Assembly (NCBI GenBank): GCA_964608735.1
Contig: CAZSPL010000020.1
Coordinates: 1 to 27,437, forward strand
Source: CAZSPL01 sp964608735
GTDB lineage: Bacteria > JAJVIF01 > JAPKYR01 > CAZSPL01
Direction: 5' to 3'
DNA: 27,437 nucleotides
Shown here: piece by piece, positions 5,093 to 12,804 of the stretch
Numbering within the stretch: position 1 is the stretch's first letter
Layout: each line of letters begins with the position of its first letter
Notes under the pieces: model-generated
What the model saw: only the letters and a program-made list of their open reading frames with translations
Database searches by the model: none
What the model was told of the DNA's origin: nothing
Translations under genes and position numbers: made by a program

Positions 5093-7384
5093 ATGCGAAT
5101 CCCCTTTTTGCTATTCTTAATTTTCCTTGTCTTCATCATTGCGCCGTCGGCTAATGCTGGGGGCTTGTATCACCATCACTATTGCCCCATTGAAATGTTG
5201 CGTGATGAAGACCCGGTCGTGCGCACCGACGCCGCCGTCGCGCTTGGCGAGTGCGGCGCACCACCGGATTGCGCCGTCCCGACGCTCATCGACGCCCTGG
5301 TCGATGATGACTGGCTGGTGGTACGAGCCGCTTATGATTCCCTTATGAAAGTTGACCGCTCGGCCGAGCCCGCCCTCATCGAGGCCCTGTACTCCGGTAA
5401 TGACAATAAATTCACCTATTGCAGCTACATCCTGTCCCTGATGAAGCCCCTATCGAGCCGCACCGTCTTCGCGTTCATGGATAATTTCGAGAATCCCGAG
5501 GGGAGTGGTTGGGTGCTGCAATCCCTTGCCGATGCTTCGGGTGAATACGAATTCATCACCGATGCCATCATCAGGAGACTTGACAGCAGTGATGCCCGTA
5601 TCAGCAAGAGAGCGCTCAGGACACTCGGAACCATCGGCCCCGCTGCACGCAAAGCGGTTCCTTTACTCCTGTATATTCTAAAGGAACAGGAGCCGTCGGT
5701 TTCGTTTGAATCACTCGAGGATCCGATGGTTGTAGTAAGCAAAAGCTACACTAAAGCCGGGGAATATCGTGCCCTCCTGGTTGAGACGCTTGCCAGGATA
5801 GGGGCCGATGCCGATGATATCCTCCCCCTGCTTTTCGATTATCTATGGTTCCAGTCAGGGAATGGCTTCGTCCCGGAAAGAGTTATCAACTTCCTGGATC
5901 CCGACCCCGCCGAGCTCGTGGAAAAGATAGTCGAAAAGGTGGAGGAAACCGGTGAATCCGGCTTCGCCGAGGAAGCTCTTATTGCTCTTGGAGCCGATGC
6001 CATACTATATTTATATGATTTCCTCGAAGGGGACAACGAACTTCTCCGCGCAATAGCAGCGAGTGTTCTCCTGGAAATTAAACCTGTGTCGGAACAAACG
6101 GTGATGAAGCTCAGGGATGCGGTGCAATTAAAAAACAACAGCGATGTGTTGCGGTCCCTTGGCGAGCTGGGGCCTGAGTATGCCGTGATAACTCTTCCAT
6201 TGATTATAGAGTCTTATGAGAGTGATGATGTGGAGATGCGCCGCGCGGCTGTCGCATCGATACCCAAACTCGGCACTGCCGGATGGGATGCTATACCCAT
6301 TCTATTCAGGGCTCTGGATGACTCGGATACAACGATTTCGATGGGAGCATACTACCGTCTGTCACAAATGGGGCCGCCATATCCCGATGAAATCATCGAT
6401 AAACTGATAACGCGCTTGAATCATCCGTTCGCCGCGCACAGAAAGTTGGCCGCGCAGTCATTGTGGTATATCGGCCCGTATGCAATCCGGGCTGAGGATA
6501 AATTGATCGCCCGCCTCGATGATTGGAGCGAAGATGTACAGGAAGAGGCCATCAGAGCATTGACCGCCATTCATCTTGACGGTTCGAAGATTATTCCTGT
6601 ATTCAAAGACAAATTGAAGTCCGGAGAAGATTTGACCATCTATGATTTCATGGCGATCAATAAGATGGGCTCTGATGCAGCCGGCTTGACGGAAGAATTG
6701 ATCGGTTTTCTTGCTAACGCGGACAATCCCAGCTTGAGATTCAATGCCGCGGTCTCTCTCAGCAAGATCGGATTTCAAGCAAGGCAGGCGGCTTCCCTTT
6801 TCTGGGATATTCTGAGGGATGATGAACAGGTGAATCTTCATCCAGCCGCAGCGGTTGCTCTGGAAAGGTTCGGCGAATTCAAGCCCGAGATCGTTGATAT
6901 CCTGTTGAATGATATGAAAACGGTTGAGGCCAGTGAGCGTTACCGATATATTTCGGCTCTTGGCGAGATTGGCCCGGATGCGGCGGCGGCGGTTCCCGAA
7001 CTCGTCAGGATCCTCGGGGAAGGTGAAGCGGATTCTCCAGTTATAGCCGAGGCGATAGGTCAGATTGGCTATGCCGCCCCCGGGGCTGTCACCCGCCTGA
7101 AGCTTTATGCGGAGTACAACGATCAGACTGAGATAGATGCGCACTACGCGTTATTTATGCTTGGGGAGGATCCCGAATATCACCTTCAGCGGTTGATTGA
7201 TGCTTTGAATTCGGAAAGCCTCGGAGTTGTCGGAAAGGCTTTTAGCTATCTCGGTCAGATTGGCCCCGCGGCAAGCGCCGCCATCCCTGTGCTTAAAGAG
7301 AAAACAATGTATAGAGGAGAAATGAGTGACTTAGTCAGAGGCCGGGCCTTTGAAGTGTTTCGGCTGATCGAAGCTCAAAACTGA
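5093..7384 (+). CDS. Secreted HEAT-repeat protein
   Basis: This 763-residue protein begins with a signal peptide (hydrophobic residues 4-17, likely cleavage after ANA at residue 22). A His/Cys-rich short segment, YHHHYC at 26-31, follows immediately. The rest is an almost unbroken array of helical repeats of about 38-42 residues in the PBS-lyase/HEAT_2 style, with recurring units such as RTDAAVALGECG, RALRTLGTIGPAARKAVPLL, RFNAAVSLSKIG and ALGEIGPDAAAAVPELVRIL. I estimate fifteen or more repeats. Such solenoids are protein-interaction scaffolds, and no enzymatic motif is present. The signal peptide places it in the periplasm or outside the cell. GGAGG at 5082-5086 supports the start. It ends two bases from the stop of the convergent lipoprotein gene. 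Confidence 0.9.
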   Translation: MRIPFLLFLIFLVFIIAPSANAGGLYHHHYCPIEMLRDEDPVVRTDAAVALGECGAPPDCAVPTLIDALVDDDWLVVRAAYDSLMKVDRSAEPALIEALYSGNDNKFTYCSYILSLMKPLSSRTVFAFMDNFENPEGSGWVLQSLADASGEYEFITDAIIRRLDSSDARISKRALRTLGTIGPAARKAVPLLLYILKEQEPSVSFESLEDPMVVVSKSYTKAGEYRALLVETLARIGADADDILPLLFDYLWFQSGNGFVPERVINFLDPDPAELVEKIVEKVEETGESGFAEEALIALGADAILYLYDFLEGDNELLRAIAASVLLEIKPVSEQTVMKLRDAVQLKNNSDVLRSLGELGPEYAVITLPLIIESYESDDVEMRRAAVASIPKLGTAGWDAIPILFRALDDSDTTISMGAYYRLSQMGPPYPDEIIDKLITRLNHPFAAHRKLAAQSLWYIGPYAIRAEDKLIARLDDWSEDVQEEAIRALTAIHLDGSKIIPVFKDKLKSGEDLTIYDFMAINKMGSDAAGLTEELIGFLANADNPSLRFNAAVSLSKIGFQARQAASLFWDILRDDEQVNLHPAAAVALERFGEFKPEIVDILLNDMKTVEASERYRYISALGEIGPDAAAAVPELVRILGEGEADSPVIAEAIGQIGYAAPGAVTRLKLYAEYNDQTEIDAHYALFMLGEDPEYHLQRLIDALNSESLGVVGKAFSYLGQIGPAASAAIPVLKEKTMYRGEMSDLVRGRAFEVFRLIEAQN

Positions 7385-7386
7385 CG

Positions 7387-8625
7387 CTATCTCAAATCCC
7401 CCTTGATATAATAAATACGCTTCTGAGCGAGGTCGTTTTTGTCGACGTCGTCCCATGCGATGTGCACGATGCCGCCCGGGGTAATCGCGCCGGTGATGGT
7501 TTCCGGGCTTGTAATCTGGTCGGTTACATATGATTCGTCGTAGAAATTCTCGCCCTCATCCTCGCTGAGGCGGTACGCCATCCTGTACTCCCGCTCCCCG
7601 GCGTCGTCCTGGTATGCATACGCGATGAAGACACGCTTCGCGCCGTCGGTCGCGAGCAGCGGACGCGAACACAGCCAGTCCTCTATTTTGGTTACGGATG
7701 CGAGTTCGAGCGGCGCCGACCATTCGGTGATGCTTCCGAGAGAACGCGCATACATCAGCGCAAGGCGGTCTTCGCTTCGCTCCATCCATATCATGTGCAG
7801 GCGGGCCATGCCGCTTCCCGACGTGGCGGCCATATCAAAACCGCTCTTGAACACATTCACCGGCTTGGCATCGAAGAGGAAATACTGGTCGAATGTGCCG
7901 CCGCCGTCGTCGCTTCGAAGCAGCCTGAAAGTCATTCCCGGCGAAAGTTGCGAGCGTTCTCCCGCGAGCATGAAAACGCTCGCGCCGCCGTTCAGCGCGC
8001 GTACATCCTTGAACAGGCCGTTTTCGAGGAGGATGGATTCATCATCCGGATTGAAATTCCTGTTCATGGCGAGCGATGTCGTCTGCCCATCTTCGTAGAT
8101 ATAAAATGTGAGCGGCATCGCATCGGTACCCGCGACGGCGTACCGCATCGGGTTCTTCTCGGCGTTGAATATCGTTTCCCGTGAGAATGTCTTGCCGTTG
8201 TCGGTCGAACGCCGGTAGCTGAGCTTCGCGCCGACATCGGTCTCGTTTATCCAGAGCGCGACGAGGGAATCTCCGACGGATGTCAGCTCCATTCCGCCGG
8301 ATTTGTGGCCGTCCTTGTCGGAAAGCTGGATGAAGTGGCTGAATTCCTCGCCATCCTCGGAGAATACGTAGAAGACGCGGTGCGTCCCCGATTGCTCTTC
8401 GACATAGGCGATGTTCACTTTGCCGGTGGCGTCGATGGCGAGGTCGGGGGAGAAGAGGTCGCCGGTCCCGGTCGCTGATTTCGGATTCCCGAATGCAAGA
8501 CGTCCCTTGGGAGCCGAGATTTTAACCGGTTCCCCGGGCTTCTTGCGATGGCATCCTGCTATTCCGGCTACGATAACCGTCACCAGGAGCAGTATAAAGA
8601 TCCGCGCATAGCGTGATTTATGCAT
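7387..8625 (-). CDS. Lipoprotein with Asp-box (BNR, sialidase-like) beta-propeller repeats
   Basis: The N-terminus is a lipoprotein signal peptide with lipobox IAGC, Cys at residue 25. The remaining 387 residues contain repeated Asp-box motifs (S-x-D-x-G-x-x-F type): SEDGEEF, STDNGKTF, SDDGGGTF and SEDEGENF, spaced as blades of a six-bladed sialidase-like propeller. The text between them (for example GKVNIAYVEEQSG and GIVHIAWDDVD) is typical of exo-alpha-sialidase-fold proteins that bind rather than cleave. The catalytic Arg triad and Tyr/Glu pair of true sialidases cannot be recognised, so I do not call an enzyme. GGAGGC lies five bases before the ATG. The gene converges on the HEAT-repeat gene with only a two-base gap. 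Confidence 0.88.
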   Translation of the reverse strand: MHKSRYARIFILLLVTVIVAGIAGCHRKKPGEPVKISAPKGRLAFGNPKSATGTGDLFSPDLAIDATGKVNIAYVEEQSGTHRVFYVFSEDGEEFSHFIQLSDKDGHKSGGMELTSVGDSLVALWINETDVGAKLSYRRSTDNGKTFSRETIFNAEKNPMRYAVAGTDAMPLTFYIYEDGQTTSLAMNRNFNPDDESILLENGLFKDVRALNGGASVFMLAGERSQLSPGMTFRLLRSDDGGGTFDQYFLFDAKPVNVFKSGFDMAATSGSGMARLHMIWMERSEDRLALMYARSLGSITEWSAPLELASVTKIEDWLCSRPLLATDGAKRVFIAYAYQDDAGEREYRMAYRLSEDEGENFYDESYVTDQITSPETITGAITPGGIVHIAWDDVDKNDLAQKRIYYIKGDLR

Positions 8626-8649
8626 AACCTGCCTCCATTAACTTATTGC

Positions 8650-8658
8650 ATTTTATCA
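8650..8658 (-). promoter_or_regulatory. Extended -10 promoter of the Asp-box lipoprotein gene
   Basis: The minus strand reads TGATAAAAT, an extended -10 with one mismatch to TATAAT. It is 24 bases upstream of the ATG, and the Shine-Dalgarno GGAGGC lies between. Confidence 0.5.
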
Positions 8659-8663
8659 TAAAT

Positions 8664-8730
8664 TGGGGACAGGCCCCATAGAGGGACAGGCCCCGTAGAG
8701 GGACAGGCCCCGTAGAGGGACAGGCCCTTA
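8664..8730. repeat. Four tandem copies of a 17-bp GC-rich unit
   Basis: The unit GAGGGACAGGCCCCGTA occurs exactly at 8681-8697 and 8698-8714, with a variant copy at 8664-8680 (ending CCCCATA) and a truncated one at 8715-8730 (ending CCCTTA). There are no spacers, so it is a simple tandem array and not a CRISPR. The core GGGGACAGGCCCC resembles short GC-rich intergenic words that are repeated in many bacterial genomes. It lies between the divergent lipoprotein and XRE genes. Confidence 0.85.
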
Positions 8731-8771
8731 GTGAGAGGAATTCCTATATAGAGATTTTTCCCCCCGGGGTC

Positions 8772-8800
8772 TTGCATTTTCCTGTTTTATGTGGTAACTT
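8772..8800 (+). promoter_or_regulatory. Promoter of the XRE regulator gene
   Basis: TTGCAT at 8772-8777 and TAACTT at 8795-8800 are separated by 17 bases. The start codon is 37 bases further on. The -10 overlaps the first of four phased GTAAC repeats, which would suit repression by a bound regulator. Confidence 0.5.
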
Positions 8801-8827
8801 CTTGTAACGTTTTGTAATCTTTGCAAC
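8794..8827 (+). promoter_or_regulatory. Four helically phased GTAAC-type direct repeats, probable operator
   Basis: GTAAC at 8794-8798 and 8804-8808, GTAAT at 8814-8818 and GCAAC at 8823-8827 repeat at intervals of 10, 10 and 9 bases, so all face the same side of the helix. The array spans the -10 box and the leader of the XRE gene. It is a natural candidate for autoregulatory binding by the encoded protein. Confidence 0.45.
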
Positions 8828-8837
8828 GAGGTGTGCC

Positions 8838-9377
8838 TTGAATAACGTCAAGGAATGCCGTATTAAGGCTCATATGTCACAGGACGAACTCGCCGCCGCA
8901 TGCGGCTTGGCGAGGCCGACCATAAGTAAAATCGAACGTGGCGAGACAACGCCATCCGCGCTGAGCAGGCAGAAGATAGCCGATGCCCTCGGATTCCGGG
9001 TGCAAGATGTCTTCCCCGCTGAAACAAGCGGTTCACAGGGCGTGGACTTCATCGGACAGATGGTCGATGAAGTGCTCGGCATTGCAGTCACCAACGGTGC
9101 CCAGGTCGCGGCTGGGGTTCGTGGCGGCACACCGGGCGTATCAGTCAAGGATGACCGCATCGAGGGCTTCCTCATCGACCGCCGTGGCGAGAAACTCGCC
9201 AATATCCTGGTTCATCTCATACGTGATGGCGAGAAAGTCGATTCCACCGTGTCTTCAAAGGAAGGCAGGTTCGTATTCAAAGAGGTCATCCCGGCGGAAT
9301 ATGCGATACTCGCCGGCGAGAAGTTCCTGACCCTTGCGGTGGATGCATCGGAAGACGAGTTCGCTGTTGACATTTGA
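8838..9377 (+). CDS. XRE-family regulator fused to a carboxypeptidase-regulatory-like beta-sandwich
   Basis: This is a 179-residue protein. Residues 1-60 are a Cro/C1-type helix-turn-helix: CRIKAHMSQDELAAACGLARPTISKIERGETTPSALSRQKIADALG. After a linker of about 55 residues, residues 113-179 read like a transthyretin/CarboxypepD_reg beta-sandwich: IEGFLIDRRGEKLANILVHL, then SKEGRFVFKEVIPAEYAILA, which has the usual 'G-x-F-x-F-x-x-(I/V)-P-x-x-Y' pattern. That fold is normally extracytoplasmic, so its presence behind a DNA-binding domain is unusual. No signal or membrane segment is present. Start is TTG with AGG at 8828-8830; no in-frame ATG or GTG gives a better N-terminus. It is first in a seven-gene plus-strand run and probably regulates itself through the repeats at 8794-8827. 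Confidence 0.85.
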   Translation: MNNVKECRIKAHMSQDELAAACGLARPTISKIERGETTPSALSRQKIADALGFRVQDVFPAETSGSQGVDFIGQMVDEVLGIAVTNGAQVAAGVRGGTPGVSVKDDRIEGFLIDRRGEKLANILVHLIRDGEKVDSTVSSKEGRFVFKEVIPAEYAILAGEKFLTLAVDASEDEFAVDI

Positions 9378-9396
9378 TCTGTGTTGAATCCAGAAT

Positions 9397-9452
9397 CCCC
9401 TCCTCCCGCTTCGGTTTGCTTCCGATTTCGCCGTCGTGTGGAGAGGGGTTTT
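9397..9452 (+). terminator. Possible terminator after the XRE gene
   Basis: CCCCT-C-CTCC (9397-9406) pairs with GGAGAGGGG (9440-9448), with one bulged base, and TTTT follows. The loop is about 33 bases, so the stem is weaker than the other terminators in the window. Confidence 0.35.
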
Positions 9453-9473
9453 GCGTATTTAAGATGTACCTTG

Positions 9474-9482
9474 TGATATCAT
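9474..9482 (+). promoter_or_regulatory. Extended -10 promoter of the CHAT gene, leaderless arrangement
   Basis: TGATATCAT lies with its last base seven bases before the ATG at 9490. The mRNA would begin at or within a base of the start codon. No Shine-Dalgarno is present. The CHAT gene is thus probably expressed separately from the XRE gene. Confidence 0.55.
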
Positions 9483-9489
9483 TTTGGCG

Positions 9490-11802
9490 ATGCCGTCAGT
9501 GGATTCAGATTTAATTGCCTTCATTGAAGGGAAGATGGAGATCGCCTCTCTGGCCGATGCCCATTCGCCATCCGACATCGGGGGACGCCTCGCGGCGGTG
9601 ACGGGCGATGACCCGGCGGCCCTGATCGGGAAATTATACGCTGTCGCGGATTATTATATCGACAGCCGCGAGTTCGATAAAGGTTATGAATTCATCGATG
9701 CTTTCCTCCCGGGAGGGAGCATTGATCCCGGCGTGAAGGGCGAAGCGTATCTCATCGCGAGCGAATTTCACGCATACAGGGATAAATACGAGGAAGGCCT
9801 CGCGAACATTGAAAACGCAAGAGAGATCTTCACGAAGCTTGGCGATGTCGAGAAACTTCTCCGTGTCTGCACCGATGCCGCGGGTTTTCTAAAGCGCCTC
9901 GGGAATTTCGGGCGCGCGCGTAAGCAGGCCGAGTTGGGGCTCGAGCTTGCGAAGACGGGTGATTATCCCAAGTGGGAGATGCGCCTTCAGAACAACCTCG
10001 GCCTCGCGCTGAAGGATATCGGCGACAACTCAGCCGCCATCGAAGCCTTCAGGAGAAGCGTCGACCTGGCGAAAAAGCTCGACAACCCGCGCGTAATCGC
10101 CGCGAATCTCGTGAACATCGGGCGGTTGTACCAGAAGATAGGACGCACTGAGCAGGCGCTCGAATTCATGCAGAGGGCGCTCGATGAATGGCGTAAGCTC
10201 GGAAACGCCCGCGAAGTCGCAAGATGTCTCAACAACCTCGGCTGGATTCTCGTCGAAAGCGATCCCGAACGCGCCAAGGATTACCTCGCGGAGAGCCACC
10301 AGATATCGGTGGATGGATTTTTTCCCGATGTCGAGGCGATGGTGCACTTCAACCTCGGTGTGATTTACAAGGCGGAAGGCAAGTTGGATGCGAGCGGCGC
10401 GGAGTTCGAGAAATGCAGGGCGATATCGGTGACGATGGGGGATGATGAGTTCATATGGCGCACCGGGCATCAGCTAGGACGTCTCGCCCTTATGGAAGGC
10501 CATGCCGAGCGGGCTGCATCGATACTTTCGGATGCCGTCGCGAAGCTCGCCGAATCGCGCAAGAGGCTCGTGGCAGAGGACAGGATCAACTTCCTCGCCG
10601 ACAGGGAAATGGTCTTCAGCGATTTGGTCGAATCGGAACTCGCGCTCGTGAACAGGCATCGCGCCCTCGCGACGATTCAGCGTGTAAAGGGCCTGGGGCT
10701 TTATGAACTGATGACCGGCGGCGATGCGGATACCATTGATGAAAGCGACCTTGAGGGTATAGCATCGGAGCTTGGAACAAGGCGGATCGTCGCGATCGAT
10801 TATTTCGTTCCAGCCGACAGGCTGATCGTCGGGCAATACTCGGGCAGGGGGGGCGAGCTTCGGGAAGTTCCATTCGACAGGAAAGAGTTTGAGCGAGCCG
10901 TAGCGGACTTCGCGGACAAAATAAAAGCATATGAAATTTCCGAGAAATTACGAGCGCAGCCGGTACGCAAAGACGCGAACCTCGATGCGGTGCTTGAAAA
11001 AATATATGAATCGATAATCGCCCCGGTGGAAGATATTCTCGATGGGGCAGTGTACATTGCAATATCACCGTACGGCGTGCTCGGAAGGATACCGTTCCCC
11101 GCGCTGAAGTCAGGGGCTTCATATCTCGTGGAGCGTGTGAATACGGCGATATTTCCGAATATTTCCGCTGTTCGCATGCTTTCGGGGATGAAACCGGAGA
11201 ACCTTGACGGAAGTTTGTTGTCCTATATAAGCGGGGAAGACCGTACATTGAAAGCGCTGGATGCCGAAGCGGCGGCGGTGCGGGATGGATTTCCCGGGCG
11301 CGTCGTGGAAATCCCGGCGGCGGAGTTGAGTGCGCTCAATTCCCGTGGCGGCGACTGGATACACTATGCAGGCCATGCATCCTTTTCAAGCTTCTCGAAC
11401 GCCTCGGGACCGGAGCCGCGAATAGAGCTTTCCGATGGGCGAAGCATACCGCTCATCGAGCCGGGAAGCAAAGCGCCGGATGTCGCGGTGTTGTCGGCGT
11501 GCCAGACAGCGCTGGGCGAGATGAAGGGCGCGTCGGAGATGCTTGGATTCGCCCGGACGTTGTTCGCGAGCGGTGGACGCTGCCTCGCGGGCGCGCTGTG
11601 GCAGGTGGCGGATATGCCCACGGCGGAGCTGATGAAGGATTTCTACAGTGAGTTGGTATCCGTCGGAAGTGTATCATCCGCCATGGCGGGCGCCCAACGC
11701 AGAGCGATAAAGCGTGGATGGCATCCATATTTCTGGGCGGCATTCACGGTAAGCGGGGATATGTGGTTCGAGAGAAATGGCGTAAACGGAGCAAACAGAT
11801 GA
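9490..11802 (+). CDS. TPR-CHAT (caspase-like) protein
   Basis: This 770-residue protein has tetratricopeptide repeats from about residue 75 to 320 (for example LQNNLGLALKDIGDNSAAIE, AANLVNIGRLYQKIGRTEQA and CLNNLGWILVES). Then comes the helical region before CHAT (RLVAEDRINFLADREMVFSD) and a C-terminal CHAT domain from about 480. The catalytic pair is in place: His629 in HYAGHA and Cys671 in VLSACQTALGE. The family's GAS-E-MLGFARTLFASG and LWQVAD motifs follow. CHAT proteins are clan CD cysteine proteases (caspase/separase relatives); the substrate here is unknown. A TTG two codons upstream could also serve as start. The stop overlaps the next gene's ATG as ATGA. No signal peptide is present, so it acts in the cytoplasm. 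Confidence 0.95.
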   Translation: MPSVDSDLIAFIEGKMEIASLADAHSPSDIGGRLAAVTGDDPAALIGKLYAVADYYIDSREFDKGYEFIDAFLPGGSIDPGVKGEAYLIASEFHAYRDKYEEGLANIENAREIFTKLGDVEKLLRVCTDAAGFLKRLGNFGRARKQAELGLELAKTGDYPKWEMRLQNNLGLALKDIGDNSAAIEAFRRSVDLAKKLDNPRVIAANLVNIGRLYQKIGRTEQALEFMQRALDEWRKLGNAREVARCLNNLGWILVESDPERAKDYLAESHQISVDGFFPDVEAMVHFNLGVIYKAEGKLDASGAEFEKCRAISVTMGDDEFIWRTGHQLGRLALMEGHAERAASILSDAVAKLAESRKRLVAEDRINFLADREMVFSDLVESELALVNRHRALATIQRVKGLGLYELMTGGDADTIDESDLEGIASELGTRRIVAIDYFVPADRLIVGQYSGRGGELREVPFDRKEFERAVADFADKIKAYEISEKLRAQPVRKDANLDAVLEKIYESIIAPVEDILDGAVYIAISPYGVLGRIPFPALKSGASYLVERVNTAIFPNISAVRMLSGMKPENLDGSLLSYISGEDRTLKALDAEAAAVRDGFPGRVVEIPAAELSALNSRGGDWIHYAGHASFSSFSNASGPEPRIELSDGRSIPLIEPGSKAPDVAVLSACQTALGEMKGASEMLGFARTLFASGGRCLAGALWQVADMPTAELMKDFYSELVSVGSVSSAMAGAQRRAIKRGWHPYFWAAFTVSGDMWFERNGVNGANR

Positions 11803-12719
11803 ACAGACGATTCACAATTGGCTTGCTGATACTCGCGTTGCTGATGCTCCTTCTGGCCGGCTATGGATGCTCACCCTCCGAGGAGGGCGGCTCCGACTCC
11901 ATCATCTGGGGCCGTGTGCGGTCGATCGGAAACGCGCTTCCCATACCCAACCTTCGCTTCACGGTTGATAACGTAAATATTTTCGGCGCGACCGATGAAA
12001 CCGGGTATTTCCGTCTCGATGCGGTTCCCATAGGGGAGTACGAGGGGCGGCTTTACCGCCATGGACACCTCGTATCGATGTTCGAATTCGCTGTCACCGG
12101 TTCTCCCGGTCAGCCGTCGCAGACGATACAGATCGGGATTCCCGACCCGCTGACCGGCAGCGGCTCGTTGAACGGTATTGTAAAGAACAAGGAAGGCGAG
12201 CCACTCCCGGGCGCGGAAGTGCTGCTCGGACGTCCCGATGAAAACATGCAGATTACATATACCGATGAAAACGGCGCATATGCATTCGGCAATCTCCCGG
12301 AGCTTGGAAGCTACACGGTCATCGCCAGCATAGACGGTTATAAGCCCGATTCCGCGGGGCTGGTGCTCAATCCCGAATCGCCCGACAGGATCACATTCGA
12401 GCTCGAAGCCAAGACCGAGCCCGTGTCACCTTTCGGATTCGTGCGGGGCAATGTAACCGATGAACTCGGCGCCTCGATTCCGGGGGCATATATCACAATA
12501 TATCCACTCAATGCCGTCGTGCCGGTGCTCGACAAAACCGGTGAAACTTTGACCAATCTCGATGGAGATTTCGACCTCGGTGAAATCATCGAGGGGCCAT
12601 ATATTCTATGGGTTGGTAAATCCGGTTTCGGAGTAAAGGTCAGGGAGATCTACGTGACGGCGAACCTTGCCTGGGAAGGGGATATAGTTCTCGATGGTTC
12701 GTACTCCAAGGACCCTTGA
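11799..12719 (+). CDS. Probable lipoprotein with three carboxypeptidase-regulatory-like domains
   Basis: Translation starts inside the CHAT stop codon (ATGA), giving a 306-residue protein. The N-terminal hydrophobic segment ends LLAGYGC with Cys24. The -3 residue is not the canonical Leu, so a lipoprotein is likely but not certain. Three beta-sandwich (CarboxypepD_reg/transthyretin-like) repeats follow, at about 28-110, 120-205 and 210-305. Each has the pattern 'G-x-V-x-x-x-x-G-x-x-(I/L)-P-G-A' and 'T-x-x-x-G-x-(F/Y)-x-(F/L)': GNVTDELGASIPGAYITIYP with TNLDGDFDLGEI, and GIVKNKEGEPLPGAEVLLG with TDENGAYAFGNLP. Such domains are passive structural or adhesion modules. Coupling to CHAT implies matched production of the two proteins. 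An in-frame ATG at 11718 lies inside the CHAT gene and would destroy the signal peptide. Confidence 0.88.
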   Translation: MNRRFTIGLLILALLMLLLAGYGCSPSEEGGSDSIIWGRVRSIGNALPIPNLRFTVDNVNIFGATDETGYFRLDAVPIGEYEGRLYRHGHLVSMFEFAVTGSPGQPSQTIQIGIPDPLTGSGSLNGIVKNKEGEPLPGAEVLLGRPDENMQITYTDENGAYAFGNLPELGSYTVIASIDGYKPDSAGLVLNPESPDRITFELEAKTEPVSPFGFVRGNVTDELGASIPGAYITIYPLNAVVPVLDKTGETLTNLDGDFDLGEIIEGPYILWVGKSGFGVKVREIYVTANLAWEGDIVLDGSYSKDP

Positions 12720-12768
12720 TTTATATAGTCGATTAAAATCGTAATGGTCTTCCCATGCTGTAATAATG

Positions 12769-12777
12769 TGATACTAT
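12769..12777 (+). promoter_or_regulatory. Extended -10 promoter of the STAS gene
   Basis: TGATACTAT is an extended -10 with one mismatch. It lies 27 bases before the ATG at 12805, with GGGAGG between. It would give the STAS-phosphodiesterase pair its own promoter. Confidence 0.45.
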
Positions 12778-12804
12778 TATATAAGAAGCATGGGAGGTTT
12801 TACC

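Noticed and set aside
8664..8730. CRISPR-like array
   Set aside because: The 17-bp units are directly abutting with no spacers, only four copies, and no cas gene is nearby.
9490..11802. Part of a Craspase-type (type III-E) defence system because of TPR-CHAT
   Set aside because: No gRAMP/Cas7-11 gene, no CRISPR array and no sigma/anti-sigma partner of that system is present. The neighbours are lipoproteins.
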